From assembly GCA_963715635.1 (NCBI GenBank), contig OY970261.1, positions 1,550,001 to 1,614,000 on the forward strand: a DNA stretch of 64,000 nucleotides, read 5' to 3'. Below, piece after piece: positions 26,274 to 35,992 of this stretch. The notes beneath the pieces were generated by a model. That model saw only the letters and a program-made list of their open reading frames with translations. It made no database searches and had not been told where the DNA came from. This DNA is from JAPKZH01 sp963715635. GTDB taxonomy: Bacteria > Acidobacteriota > Aminicenantia > Aminicenantales > UBA4085. Within the stretch, counting starts at the first letter, position 1; each line of letters begins with the position of its first letter. The translations under genes were made by a program, and so were the position numbers.

Positions 26274-27956
26274 ATGATTAGGTTTCTGAGAATCAAGAAT
26301 CTGGCCACAATCGAAGACCTCCAGGTGAATTTCGGCGAAGGGTTCTCTATCCTGACCGGCGAAACGGGTGCGGGAAAATCCATCATCATTGACAGCATCC
26401 GTCTGGTCTGCGGCGAAAAAGGATCGCCGGACCTGGTTCGGACAGGAGCAGAGGAAGCCTCGGTCGAGGTCATTTTTTCGGCCCCGGAAAAGGTTAAGAC
26501 TTGCAAGCGTCCGGCCTCGGGCGAAGAGGCAAGGGAGCTAACCGTCCAGAGAATGATCTCCGGGGAGGCATCGAGCAAGGCGTATTGCGACGGCGTGCTC
26601 GTCCCCTTCAAAAAGCTCAAGGAAGTCTCCAGCGACCTGGTTGATATCTACGGTCAGAATGACCACATTTTCCTCCTCCATTTAGAAAACCATTTGGACT
26701 ATCTCGATCATGCAGGCGGCAGCCTGGCCCTGCGGGAAGACGTCGCCCAAGCCGCCCAGGAACTGCGGCGGCTCATTCGGCTGCGCAACGAGTGGAAAAC
26801 CAAAGAGCGCGAGCGCAGCCAGCGGCTGGATTTCCTTGAATTCCAGATCAGGGAAATCGAAAAGGCAAACCTTCGGTCCGGCGAAGAGGAGGCACTGCGG
26901 GGACAGCGACATATCCTCAAAAATGCAGAAAAAATCACGGGCCTCCTGGACAGGGCCCTGTCCGCCGCCTATACCGAGGAGCCGTCTCTAACCAGCTTGT
27001 TGGCCAAGCTTCAAAGCACTCTGGCTGAACTCTCGACGTTCGATCAAAAATTCGCCGAGGCCAATGACTCCCTGAATCCTCTGGCTATTGTCCTCCAAGA
27101 GTTATCGGATTTCTTGATGAAATACAAGGACAAGCAGGAGATCACTCCGGACAAGCTGGAAGAGATCGAGGAACGGCTCAGCCTGATCGAAGCCCTCAAG
27201 AGAAAATACGGGTCTCAGATCGAGGATATCCAATTCTATTTGGGGCAAATCAAGCAGGAACATGACGAACTGGTTCAGATCCAAGACAAGCTCGCTCGTG
27301 TCGAAGCCGAGGTCAACAAAACCTTTGAGGTCTATCGGTCCAAAAGTGGCCAGCTTTCCGCATTGCGGCAGAAAGTCGCCCGGGACTTAGAAAAGCTCAT
27401 CGAGAAGGAAATCTCGCAACTGGGCATGAAAAAAGCCCGATTCCATATCAAAATCGAGACAACCGTCCTGACGCCGGACTTGGCGGAGAAGGCCAAGGAC
27501 AGCGGCATCGACGATGTAGAATTTATGATCAGCCCGAATCCCGGCGAAGAGGTCAAGCCGCTGCGCAAAATCGCCTCGGGCGGCGAATTGTCAAGGATCA
27601 TGCTGGCGCTGAAAGCCGTGGGTAAAGAAAAAGGGAGCGGGAGGACCCTCATTTTCGACGAAATCGATTCCGGAATCGGAGGCAAAACGGCCGAATTCAT
27701 CGCCCAGAAACTCAGGACTCTTTCGAAAAATCATCAGATCCTGTGCATCACTCACCTGCCCCAAATCGCCTCGTTCGCCTCTCATCACTACAGGATTGAA
27801 AAAAAGGTCGAAAAAGAGCGGACCTTCACGAGCATGAAGAAGCTCGATTTTGAAGACCGCGTCGAGGAGATCGCCCGCCTTATGTCGGGCAGCCGCATTA
27901 CCGAACTGACGCTTGAGAATGCGCGGGACATGTTGCATCATAACCTAAGAGAATAA
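26274..27956 (+). CDS. recN: DNA repair protein RecN
   Basis: SMC-like ATPase acting early in double-strand break repair. 560 residues, typical length. The N-terminus MIRFLRIKNLATIEDLQV leads to Walker A GETGAGKS (about residues 33-40). A coiled-coil middle part follows, then the ABC signature ASGGELSRIMLALK and Walker B TLIFDEIDSGIGG, and the D-loop/His region ILCITHLPQIASFA. It begins 10 bases after the subtilase stop with no recognisable ribosome site. Confidence 0.96.
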   Translation: MIRFLRIKNLATIEDLQVNFGEGFSILTGETGAGKSIIIDSIRLVCGEKGSPDLVRTGAEEASVEVIFSAPEKVKTCKRPASGEEARELTVQRMISGEASSKAYCDGVLVPFKKLKEVSSDLVDIYGQNDHIFLLHLENHLDYLDHAGGSLALREDVAQAAQELRRLIRLRNEWKTKERERSQRLDFLEFQIREIEKANLRSGEEEALRGQRHILKNAEKITGLLDRALSAAYTEEPSLTSLLAKLQSTLAELSTFDQKFAEANDSLNPLAIVLQELSDFLMKYKDKQEITPDKLEEIEERLSLIEALKRKYGSQIEDIQFYLGQIKQEHDELVQIQDKLARVEAEVNKTFEVYRSKSGQLSALRQKVARDLEKLIEKEISQLGMKKARFHIKIETTVLTPDLAEKAKDSGIDDVEFMISPNPGEEVKPLRKIASGGELSRIMLALKAVGKEKGSGRTLIFDEIDSGIGGKTAEFIAQKLRTLSKNHQILCITHLPQIASFASHHYRIEKKVEKERTFTSMKKLDFEDRVEEIARLMSGSRITELTLENARDMLHHNLRE

Positions 27957-28045
27957 TGTTCTGCGCTTTCTATCCCTAGGCCTGATAGGAGAAAATGCGG
28001 GAATCCAATACGCGCGAACTCAATGAAATGAGGAGAACCCAAGAA

Positions 28046-28480
28046 ATGAGCAAAGTGGAGAAAGCTGTCGCCCTCTTCAATCAAGGATTCAGTTGCTCCC
28101 AGGCGGTATTTGCGACCTACAGCGAGCAACTCGGCCTCGACCGGATAACATCTCTCAAAGTATCGCAGGCCTTTGGCGGCGGAATGGCGCACCTGGGAGA
28201 AGCTTGTGGGGCCGTGACTGGGGCGTTCATGTTGATCGGCTTGAAATATGGCCGTATCCGGGCCGAAGACCTGGACGCTAAAGAGCGCACGTACGCTTTG
28301 ATGCGGACCTTCGCTGAAAAATTCAAGGCCAGGCACGGCTCGATCCAGTGCCCTTGTCTTCTCGGGCTGGATCTCGGCACAGAAGAAGGCATGCGCCTGG
28401 CCAAGGAGAAAAATCTCTTCCAAACGCACTGCGTCAAATACGTCCAGAACGCAGCAGAAATCATCGAGGGAATTCTTTAA
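28046..28480 (+). CDS. C_GCAxxG_C_C family redox protein
   Basis: 144 residues from the ATG at 28046, which has AGGAG nine bases upstream. The conserved cysteines that define the family (TIGR01909/DUF5395-type) are visible: GFSCSQAVFATY near residue 17, FGGGMAHLGEACGAVTGAFMLIG in the middle, then SIQCPCLLG and the later HCVKYVQNAAEI. Members are small cytoplasmic proteins thought to bind metal or act in redox chemistry; no reaction is established. It lies between recN and miaB without clear functional linkage. Confidence 0.85.
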   Translation: MSKVEKAVALFNQGFSCSQAVFATYSEQLGLDRITSLKVSQAFGGGMAHLGEACGAVTGAFMLIGLKYGRIRAEDLDAKERTYALMRTFAEKFKARHGSIQCPCLLGLDLGTEEGMRLAKEKNLFQTHCVKYVQNAAEIIEGIL

Positions 28481-28522
28481 ATTTTAAAATCAGGCTCCGC
28501 CGGCGATTCCCACCAAGACCGC

Positions 28523-29860
28523 ATGGATCATAGTACGGACATAATGAAAGGCCTCCGATTTTTCATCCATACCTTCGGCTGCCAAATGAACGAAAATGAC
28601 TCGGAAAGAATCGCCGGATTGCTGATAGCAGCGGGGGCCCTGAAGGTCGATACCCCAGAAGACAGCCAAGTGATCATTGTCAACACCTGCGCGGTCAGGG
28701 AAAAATCGGAAGAAAAGCTCTATTCCTACCTCGGCCGCCTCCGAAGCCTTAAAAAGAAGACGGGAGTGGTCATCGGAGTCGCCGGATGCATCGGCCAGTT
28801 GTACCGAGAGAAGCTCCTGACAACAAAACCGTTCCTGGATTTTGTCTGCGGGCCCGACCATTACCAGGAGCTTCCAGAGATTCTGAGCTCGCGCCTCCTG
28901 GAAAAAGTCGTCTCAACCAGTTGGTCCCGGCGCTGGAAAGAAACGCCTCCCCGCTCGATTCTGCATGAAAGCCCCGTCTCAGCCTATGTCACCATCATGG
29001 AAGGCTGCGATCATTTTTGCACATACTGTATCGTCCCCTTCGCGCGGGGCCGGGAAAAATTCCGCCCCCTTGGGAACATCCTGGCCGAAATCCAAGAACT
29101 GGCCGGCCGAGGCTATAAGGAAATCCAGCTGCTGGGCCAGAACGTAAATTCCTATAAAGACCCGGAAACGGGCTTGCCGTTTTCCGGACTCTTAAGAGCG
29201 ATCGACTCTATCCCAGGTCTTTCTTGGGTTCGTTTCATGACATCCCACCCTCGAAACTTCACGGCGGATATCGCAGAGGCCATGCAGCGATCCCGGAGGG
29301 TTTGCCGTCAGCTCCACCTCCCGCTTCAATCCGGGGCCACCTCTGTCCTGGACAGGATGAACCGGGGATACGCGCGTGAAGATTACTTAGAAAAAATCGG
29401 GATGCTGCGGAGCCTCATGCCCGAGATCAGCTTAAGCACGGATATCATCGTCGGTTTTCCGGGCGAGACAGAAAACGAATTTGAAGATACACTGACTGCG
29501 CTCCGGGAGATCCGCTTCGCCAATATTTTCTCCTTCCGCTACTCTCCCCGCCCGCACACGGCGGCCTCCAGACTCAAGGACGACGTCCCCTTCGACGTGA
29601 AAAGACGCCGGCTGCTCGAAGTCCAGCGCCTGCAGAAACTGATCCAGTCGGACATCCACAAAAGCTATGTCGGCAAAAGCCTAAACGTCCTTTGCTCGGG
29701 TAAAAGCAAGAAGGACCCGCACGCCTACTCAGGGCGAAACGAGGGATACCAGGTCGTCAACTTTAAATGCGATCAGGACGTGACGGGCCGCTTTGTCCCT
29801 GTCCTCATCACGGCCTGGGGGCCCTACAGCCTCCGAGGAGACTACCAAGGTCCCGCTTGA
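28523..29860 (+). CDS. miaB: tRNA-2-methylthio-N6-dimethylallyladenosine synthase (MiaB)
   Basis: Radical SAM methylthiotransferase that modifies A37 of tRNAs reading UNN codons. 445 residues. The N-terminal UPF0004 domain has cysteines in HTFGCQMNENDSE, NTCAVREKSEE and VAGCIGQ. The radical SAM motif is EGCDHFCTYCIVPFARGREK (about residues 155-174). The C-terminal TRAM domain includes NVLCSGKSKKDPHAYSGR. An ATG at 28544 is an alternative start; neither has a strong ribosome site. Confidence 0.95.
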   Translation: MDHSTDIMKGLRFFIHTFGCQMNENDSERIAGLLIAAGALKVDTPEDSQVIIVNTCAVREKSEEKLYSYLGRLRSLKKKTGVVIGVAGCIGQLYREKLLTTKPFLDFVCGPDHYQELPEILSSRLLEKVVSTSWSRRWKETPPRSILHESPVSAYVTIMEGCDHFCTYCIVPFARGREKFRPLGNILAEIQELAGRGYKEIQLLGQNVNSYKDPETGLPFSGLLRAIDSIPGLSWVRFMTSHPRNFTADIAEAMQRSRRVCRQLHLPLQSGATSVLDRMNRGYAREDYLEKIGMLRSLMPEISLSTDIIVGFPGETENEFEDTLTALREIRFANIFSFRYSPRPHTAASRLKDDVPFDVKRRRLLEVQRLQKLIQSDIHKSYVGKSLNVLCSGKSKKDPHAYSGRNEGYQVVNFKCDQDVTGRFVPVLITAWGPYSLRGDYQGPA

Positions 29861-30167
29861 CGGCTTTTTGGAGCTCGAAGCAAAAAACACTTTTAAAAAA
29901 TCTCCGACCGAGCACGGCGCCCGTCAACGGATCAACCTCCAGGAATACGGCATTGATTAAGTCCCGTGCGATGCTGAGAACGGCCGGCGGCCGTTCCGCA
30001 ATGACGACATTCCACAGGGCTCTTTGCGGAGCCTCTGAAAGCCATCGATCGCTGAAAACACAGGGGCATTCATCGGCGGGCGAAAAGCTGGTCAGAATAA
30101 AAAAAATGGTTTCCCTGTCTTCAAAAGCGGCCCGGACGGCCTGGGCTGCGCTTAATGGCGTGCTCAT
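29808..30167 (-). CDS. hypothetical protein, 119 residues
   Basis: Open frame convergent with miaB and overlapping its last 53 bases. The sequence is not low-complexity. It contains SAAQAVRAAFEDRETIFFILTSF and a stretch AVLSIARDLINAVFLEVDPLTGAVLGRRFF that could form a helix-strand unit. I recognise no family and see no strong ribosome site. It is listed because it is the only plausible coding sequence in the gap between miaB and hppA; it could be spurious. Confidence 0.35.
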   Translation of the reverse strand: MSTPLSAAQAVRAAFEDRETIFFILTSFSPADECPCVFSDRWLSEAPQRALWNVVIAERPPAVLSIARDLINAVFLEVDPLTGAVLGRRFFKSVFCFELQKAVKRDLGSLLGGCRAPRP

Positions 30168-30347
30168 ACGCCGAAATTATGCAAGAACGGGGCCAAATCC
30201 GCCAGTCTGTCAACTTCTTTATTTTCAATATATTATTGACAACGCAGTCGAACCGGATCGTTTTCTTGCGAGACAAAATGGCACGATGTGTGCCATTGTA
30301 AATATCCTTTCCAAAATAGAGGATGAAGATGGGTGGCTCCCAACCGC
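30168..30347. other. non-coding gap between a hypothetical ORF and hppA
   Basis: About 180 bases with an AT-rich stretch (ATATATTATTGAC) near 30227-30240 and one perfect dyad at 30277-30297 (listed separately). No tRNA or other RNA gene recognised. Confidence 0.4.
30277..30297. repeat. perfect 8-base inverted repeat downstream of hppA
   Basis: AATGGCAC, five bases, GTGCCATT. It lies about 50 bases after the hppA stop. On the hppA strand it is followed by only a short run of T, so it is at best a weak terminator; a protein-binding dyad is also possible. Confidence 0.4.
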
Positions 30348-32630
30348 TTATTTAGACTGCTTGATGGTTTGTTCGACCTGATGAAATTCCTTTAGGCCCG
30401 TCCTTTTCGAATACCAGATGGAGATAATAACGGCCACAAGAGCTAGGACGAGAAAAATGACCACGCCCGGCGATATCTTTCTATACTGGATGATGATCGG
30501 AGCTGCCAGAACAGAGACCAGGTTGATGACCTTGATCATCGGATTCAGGGCAGGCCCGGACGTGTCTTTGAGAGGATCGCCGACCGTGTCTCCCACGACG
30601 GCCGCCTTATGACAAGCCGAGCCTTTGCCTCCATAGAGCCCGTCCTCGATCAGTTTTTTGGCATTGTCCCAAGCGCCTCCCGCATTAGCCATGAAAACGG
30701 CTAGCAATTGTCCTGAAAGGATGGTCCCTGCCAGAAATCCGCCCAAGGCTTCGACTTGAAAAATAAGGCCCACGATGAGCGGCGTCAGCACGGCCAGCAG
30801 CGCCAGGCCGACCAGCTCTTTCTGGGCGGCGCCCGTGCAGATGCTGACGGCTTGTCTGTAATCCGGCTTCACTTTGCCTTCCATGAGACCGGGGGTCTTG
30901 AACTGTCGCCGGACTTCCATCACGATCAAAGACGCGGCCCGCGAAACGGCGTTGATGGTCAACGAAGAAAATAACCAAGGCACCGCCCCCCCGATCAGCA
31001 TGCCGATCAGGACCATGGGCGTGGAAATCCTGATCCCCGTCGTCAGGAGCTGAAGGGCTTCGGGGATCTTCAGCTGGGCTTGGACCTTGGTCACGTCCGT
31101 CATGTACGACCCGAACAGGGAGACGGCGGCAATAACGGCCGAGCCTATGGCTATCCCCTTGGTGATGGCCTTTGTGGTGTTGCCCACGGCATCCAGGTCG
31201 GCCATGATCTTTCTGGCAGACTTATCCAATCCGGCCATCTCTCCGATGCCGTTGGCATTGTCGGAGATCGGCCCGAAGGAATCCATGGCCACGTTGTTGC
31301 CGGTCAGCGTCAGCATGCCGATGCCCGTCATCGCGACGCCATAGAGGACGTAGGCCACGGGCTGCCCCCAATAAATGAGCACGGCCGAGAAGATCGTTGC
31401 CGCAATCACCAGGATGGCCCAAACCGTGGATTCAAAGCCGGTCGAGAGGCCGGACAGGATCACAGTCGCTGAGCCGGTCTGGCTGGCCTTTGCGATTTCT
31501 TTGACGGGGCTGTGATGCGTGTCCGTAAAATATTTCGTCAACTCGTCGATCATGATGGCCAGGATGATCCCGACCCCCACCGACAGGAAGGCCCGCCACT
31601 CGTTCATATAGAAATGAGCCAGAAACGCGAAAGAGACAAAACAAATAGCCGCTGAGGTATAGAAGCCTTTGTTGATTGAGGCCATGGCGTTTCCCTGTTT
31701 ATGGCCTTTTTTGCCGCGCACCTGATAGGTCCCGATGATGGAGGAGAAGACCCCAATGCCCCGGACGAGAAGCGGAAAGATGATCCACTTGATCTGGCCG
31801 GTCAGCTGGACAAGGGCCAGTCCGAGGATCAGTCCGGAAACGATCGTGACTTCGTAGCTTTCGAAGATGTCCGCAGCCATTCCTGCGCAATCCCCGACGT
31901 TATCTCCGACCAAATCGGCGATGACGGCGGCATTTCTAGGATCATCCTCCGGGATAGACGCCTCTACTTTTCCGACAAGATCGGCGCCCACATCCGCCGC
32001 CTTCGTGTAAATCCCTCCGCCGACCCTCATAAAGAGGGCCAGCAGAGTCCCTCCGAAGCCGAATCCCAGCAGCGCGTCCGGCGCGGCCTTCTGAAAAAAA
32101 AGAAAGATCACGGTGCCGCCCAAGAGTCCGAGGCCGTCGGTGAGCATCCCCGTGATCGTGCCGGCACGGTAGGAAATCTTCATCGCTTTGTCGAAGCTCT
32201 CCCGGGAGGCCGCGGCGACCCGGACATTGGCCTGGACCGCCATGCGCATGCCGAACTGCCCCACCGTCAAAGAAAAAAGGGCTCCCAGGACAAACGCCGC
32301 GGCCCGGCCGAAGCCGATCACGATCTTGACCTGGTCTGGAGTGAACTTGGAGAACCGCTCCAAGGCTTCTGCAGACGGCGGAACAATATATACGCTGAAG
32401 AACAGCGCAATCGTCAGGATGATGATGAAAGGAAGGATCGTTTTCAACTGTTTTGTCAGATAGGCGTTCGCGCCTTGCTTAATCGCTTCCCAGACCTCGA
32501 TCATCGCTGCCGTCCCCTTGTCGTGGGCCAAGACCTGGCGTCTCAAGAACAGGGCATACCCCAGGCCAATCAGGGCAATGCCCAGAACCACCCACAGGGC
32601 GATCATTTCAAAAGCGGTCGCTTCTAGCAT
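30348..32630 (-). CDS. hppA: membrane-bound proton-translocating pyrophosphatase, K+-independent type
   Basis: Hydrolyses cytosolic PPi and pumps ions across the membrane. 760 residues with about 16 helices. The substrate site has KAADVGADLVGKVEASIPEDDPRNAAVIADLVGDNVGDCAGMAADIFES split over two conserved acidic loops; the second PPi-binding region is GDTVGDPLKDTSGPALN near the C-terminus. The segment GNTTKAITKG has Lys and Thr at positions that are Ala and Gly in K+-dependent enzymes, which predicts K+ independence and H+ pumping (family knowledge). The start follows GAAGGAGACGGC. Monocistronic. Confidence 0.95.
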   Translation of the reverse strand: MLEATAFEMIALWVVLGIALIGLGYALFLRRQVLAHDKGTAAMIEVWEAIKQGANAYLTKQLKTILPFIIILTIALFFSVYIVPPSAEALERFSKFTPDQVKIVIGFGRAAAFVLGALFSLTVGQFGMRMAVQANVRVAAASRESFDKAMKISYRAGTITGMLTDGLGLLGGTVIFLFFQKAAPDALLGFGFGGTLLALFMRVGGGIYTKAADVGADLVGKVEASIPEDDPRNAAVIADLVGDNVGDCAGMAADIFESYEVTIVSGLILGLALVQLTGQIKWIIFPLLVRGIGVFSSIIGTYQVRGKKGHKQGNAMASINKGFYTSAAICFVSFAFLAHFYMNEWRAFLSVGVGIILAIMIDELTKYFTDTHHSPVKEIAKASQTGSATVILSGLSTGFESTVWAILVIAATIFSAVLIYWGQPVAYVLYGVAMTGIGMLTLTGNNVAMDSFGPISDNANGIGEMAGLDKSARKIMADLDAVGNTTKAITKGIAIGSAVIAAVSLFGSYMTDVTKVQAQLKIPEALQLLTTGIRISTPMVLIGMLIGGAVPWLFSSLTINAVSRAASLIVMEVRRQFKTPGLMEGKVKPDYRQAVSICTGAAQKELVGLALLAVLTPLIVGLIFQVEALGGFLAGTILSGQLLAVFMANAGGAWDNAKKLIEDGLYGGKGSACHKAAVVGDTVGDPLKDTSGPALNPMIKVINLVSVLAAPIIIQYRKISPGVVIFLVLALVAVIISIWYSKRTGLKEFHQVEQTIKQSK

Positions 32631-32747
32631 GCCGTCTCCTTCTTCATCCTGCGAAAAAAATGTCTCATCGTCTCTCTAAAAGTCTCATCATTTTAGCCAC
32701 AATCCCGGCCAAAATCAAGAATGTTCATCCGTCCTGGTCGTTCCCGA

Positions 32748-32776
32748 TTGATATTCTTGCCTGATTTCGTTATAAT
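32748..32776 (+). promoter_or_regulatory. promoter of the nusA-infB operon
   Basis: TTGATA (32748-32753), 17 bases, perfect TATAAT (32771-32776), followed by a leader of about 33 bases to the nusA start. Confidence 0.65.
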
Positions 32777-32815
32777 CTTGAACTTCTCCTGGAATTGATC
32801 ACAGAGGTCCGTGAG

Positions 32816-33847
32816 ATGAAGATTAACGTCTGGAATACTATTTTGCAGATGAGCAAGGAACGCAGCATGGAGCCTTCTGTCATCGTCAGCGCCATCGAAG
32901 AATCCCTAAAGGTGGCCGCGTCCAAATACTACACGCACAACGAGCAGATCTGCGTCTTTTTCCGGCCAGAGAAAGGGGAACTCCGAGTCTACACGATCAA
33001 ACGCGTCGCCGAACACCCGGACGACCCGGCCCGGGAAATTTCCCTGGAAGAGGCCCGGGGCTTCCATCCCTCGGCCGCGCTCGGGGAGTCCCTCGAGATC
33101 GACCTGCCCTCCGACACTCTCGGCCGGATCGCGGCCCAGGCCGCCAAGCAGGTCATCTTTCAAAAGGTACGGGATGCCGAGCAGCAAAAAATCTATGGGG
33201 AATTTGCGCCCAGACTGGGGGAGATTGTGACCGGGATTTATCGCCGGGCCGAAAACAATGCGATCATCCTCGAAGTCAACAAGACCGATGTCCTTTTCCC
33301 CTTCCGGGAAAAGCTATTCAATGAAGAATTCAAGCGGGGCGATGCCGTCAAGACCGTCATCGTCCAAGTGAAAAAAGGCTACCCCGGCCAGGACCCTCGG
33401 GTCATCGTTTCGCGGAGCAGCCCCAAGTTCCTGGAGAAGCTTCTCGAGTTGGAGATCCCGGAAGTCGCCAATGGGACGATCGAAATCAAGGACATCGTCC
33501 GCCAGCCGGGCGAGCGGGCCAAAGTGGCTGTCGTCACCAAAGAGAAGGATGTCGATCCCGTCGGGGCCTGTATCGGGGTCAAGGGCAGCCGGATCCTGTC
33601 CATCAGCAAGGAACTGGCCGGAGAAAAGATCGATATCATCGTCTGGTCATCCAACCCGTTGACCTATGCCAAAGCAGCTCTGAGCCCGGCCCGGATCGAA
33701 AATATCTTTATCGTTGACAAAGCCGACAAGACCATGCAAGCCGTCGTCGCCAAAGACCAGCTGTCGCTGGCCATCGGCAAAAAAGGGATCAATGTCAAGC
33801 TGGCTTCGAAGCTGGTCGGCTGGAAAATCGGCATTCAGCAAGAATAA
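32816..33847 (+). CDS. nusA: transcription termination/antitermination factor NusA
   Basis: RNA-polymerase-binding elongation factor. 343 residues from the ATG at 32816 (AGAGGT upstream); a TTG seven codons earlier is less likely. Domain order: N-terminal RNAP-binding domain (to about 125), S1 domain (about 130-200, GEIVTGIYRRAENNAIILEV), then KH1 and KH2 (VGACIGVKGSRILSISKEL, LAIGKKGINVKLASKLVGWKI). There are no C-terminal acidic repeats. rimP and ylxR, usual neighbours in many bacteria, are absent. Confidence 0.95.
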   Translation: MKINVWNTILQMSKERSMEPSVIVSAIEESLKVAASKYYTHNEQICVFFRPEKGELRVYTIKRVAEHPDDPAREISLEEARGFHPSAALGESLEIDLPSDTLGRIAAQAAKQVIFQKVRDAEQQKIYGEFAPRLGEIVTGIYRRAENNAIILEVNKTDVLFPFREKLFNEEFKRGDAVKTVIVQVKKGYPGQDPRVIVSRSSPKFLEKLLELEIPEVANGTIEIKDIVRQPGERAKVAVVTKEKDVDPVGACIGVKGSRILSISKELAGEKIDIIVWSSNPLTYAKAALSPARIENIFIVDKADKTMQAVVAKDQLSLAIGKKGINVKLASKLVGWKIGIQQE

Positions 33848-33874
33848 GATTATGCCCTAATAAAGGAACAGTCA

Positions 33875-35674
33875 TTGACGGAAACAAAAACAACAAAAAC
33901 AGCTAAAGCGGCCAAAGACAGCCCCAAGCCGCGTCCCGTCGTCGCCTTGAGGGAGGGTTCCACGCTCAAGGAATTGGCCGATAAGCTGAAGGCCCGGCCC
34001 AAAGACCTGATGGAAAAGCTCGTGGACAAAGGCTACGCTCTCGGCGTTAACGATCTCATTGACGAACCCCTCGCCGCCAAAATCGCCAAGGACCTCAACT
34101 GCGGAATTGAAATCATCTCTATCGAAAAAGCGATGCGGCAGCAAGCCGAAAGCAAAAAGGCGGATCTCGTGACGCGGCCGCCCGTGGTGACCATCATGGG
34201 CCATGTCGACCACGGCAAGACGACTCTGCTCGACGCCATCCGCTCTTCGAACCTTGTTGACAAGGAATCTGGCGGGATCACCCAGCACATCGGGGCCTAT
34301 CGCGTCTTTCACAATAAACGGGCCATTACCTTCATCGATACGCCCGGCCATGAGGCCTTTACCCAACTGCGGGCCCGGGGCGCCAAGGTTACGGACATCG
34401 TCGTCCTGGTCATAGCCGCCGATGAAGGGATCATGCCCCAGACCAGGGAGGCCATTAATCATGCCAAGGCCGCCGGCGTGCCCATTATTGCGGCCATCAA
34501 TAAAATTGACAAGCCCGAAGCCAATCCGGACAAAGTCAAACAACAGCTCCAGAAGGAAGGCCTGCTCATCGAGGAATGGGGCGGCGATGTCATCAGCGTC
34601 GAAGTTTCAGCCAAAGAAAAAAAGAATATTCAAGAACTCCTGGAAATGGTCCTTCTGCTGGCCGACGTGATCGAAATCAAGGCCAATCCCAAGGTGAAAG
34701 CCCAAGGCGTCGTGCTGGAAGCCCGGTTGGATGGCAAAAAAGGCCCCCTAGCGACGGTGATCGTCCAGAACGGTACCCTGTCCGTCGGAGAGGATTTCGT
34801 TTCGGGGACCTGCCACGGAAAGGTCCGTGCCCTGAATGATGAGTATGGCAAAGCCTTGAAAAATGCCGGGCCTTCGGCGCCGGTAGAAATTCTAGGATTT
34901 TCAGACGTCCCTCAAGCCGGTGATTTCTTCCAAGTGGTCGACAGCCAGGAGGAAGCCCGAGCTATCGCCAGCTACCGCTTATCGCGGGTGACCAAGGAGG
35001 AACCTAAAAAGGCCGCCCACATCACACTGGATGACCTGTTCAAAAAAATTGAAGAAGGGGAAATCAAAGAATTGCCCGTCATCCTCAAGGCGGACGTCCA
35101 AGGGTCGGTGGAAGTCTTGATGGACCGCCTGCCCTCGCTGAGCACGGACACGGTGAAGATTCGGATCATCCATGCGGCGACGGGAACGATCAACGAATCC
35201 GACATTCTCCTGGCATCGACCTCGAACGCCGTCATCATCGGATATAACGTGAAGGCCGGCCCGAAGATCGAAGAACTGGCGCACAAAGAGGATGTCGAAA
35301 TTCGAGCCTACAAGATCATCTACCAGCTGACCGATGACATCAAGAAAGCCCTGGCCGGAATGCTGGAGCCGGTGATCAAGGAGACTTACCTCGGCCGAGC
35401 CCAGGTCCGGAGAATCTTCAAAATCCCCAAAGTCGGGACTATCGCCGGCTGTTATGTGGTCGATGGCAAAATCACCCGAAACGCCGAAATCAAGGTCGTC
35501 CGCAATAAGGAAATCGTGCACCGCGGCCGCATCGGTTCTCTCAAGCATCTCAAGGAGAACGTCACGGAAGTGAAAAAAGACTATGAATGCGGCATCGGCT
35601 TGGCTAGCTTCAAAGACATCCAGGAAGGTGACACGATCGAAGCCTTCCTGATGGAGAAAGTCATTCCCGGATAA
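33875..35674 (+). CDS. infB: translation initiation factor IF-2
   Basis: GTPase that positions initiator tRNA on the 30S subunit. 599 residues with a TTG start at 33875 preceded by AAAGGA. This is a compact form: a short N-terminal IF2_N-type domain (LREGSTLKELADKLKARPKDLMEKL) replaces the long variable extension. GTPase motifs are GHVDHGKTT (G1), DTPGHEAF (G3) and NKIDKPEANP (G4). Domains III and IV follow (LGRAQVRRIFKIPKVGTIAGCYV, GRIGSLKHLKENVTEV, ending CGIGLASFKDIQEGD). Confidence 0.96.
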   Translation: MTETKTTKTAKAAKDSPKPRPVVALREGSTLKELADKLKARPKDLMEKLVDKGYALGVNDLIDEPLAAKIAKDLNCGIEIISIEKAMRQQAESKKADLVTRPPVVTIMGHVDHGKTTLLDAIRSSNLVDKESGGITQHIGAYRVFHNKRAITFIDTPGHEAFTQLRARGAKVTDIVVLVIAADEGIMPQTREAINHAKAAGVPIIAAINKIDKPEANPDKVKQQLQKEGLLIEEWGGDVISVEVSAKEKKNIQELLEMVLLLADVIEIKANPKVKAQGVVLEARLDGKKGPLATVIVQNGTLSVGEDFVSGTCHGKVRALNDEYGKALKNAGPSAPVEILGFSDVPQAGDFFQVVDSQEEARAIASYRLSRVTKEEPKKAAHITLDDLFKKIEEGEIKELPVILKADVQGSVEVLMDRLPSLSTDTVKIRIIHAATGTINESDILLASTSNAVIIGYNVKAGPKIEELAHKEDVEIRAYKIIYQLTDDIKKALAGMLEPVIKETYLGRAQVRRIFKIPKVGTIAGCYVVDGKITRNAEIKVVRNKEIVHRGRIGSLKHLKENVTEVKKDYECGIGLASFKDIQEGDTIEAFLMEKVIPG

Positions 35675-35688
35675 AACGGCTCCCGTTC

Positions 35689-35970
35689 ATGGTTATCGGT
35701 CTCTTATCGTTGGACATTCATTTTCCCTACTCGCAGTCCCTCAAAGACAAGCGCAAAGAGCTGAACAGTCTCAAGGGCCGAATCCGCCAAAATTACAATA
35801 TCGCCCTGGCCGAGCTCGATTATCAGGACACGTGGCAGCGGACAAAGATCGGCATCGTCACGCTCAACAGCCAGGCCGGGATGGTGAAGGACATCCTGAC
35901 GAAAATCTTGAAGGATGTCGAGGGCCAGATCAATGGAGATATCTTGAAGGCAGACATCCAATTTTTTTAG
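35689..35970 (+). CDS. DUF503 family protein (YlxP-like)
   Basis: 93 residues. The family pattern is clear: VIGLLSLDIHFPYSQSLKDKRKELNSLKGRIRQNYNIALAELDYQDTWQRTKIGIVTLNSQ, split over a ferredoxin-like alpha/beta fold. It sits between infB and rbfA, its usual place in Firmicutes and many other phyla; a link to ribosome biogenesis is inferred from that. Molecular function unknown. Confidence 0.9.
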   Translation: MVIGLLSLDIHFPYSQSLKDKRKELNSLKGRIRQNYNIALAELDYQDTWQRTKIGIVTLNSQAGMVKDILTKILKDVEGQINGDILKADIQFF

Positions 35971-35992
35971 GAACTGAACCTGGGATCCCGGC

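Noticed and set aside
28481..28522. Gap before miaB examined for a tRNA or riboswitch
   Set aside because: Too short and without structure.
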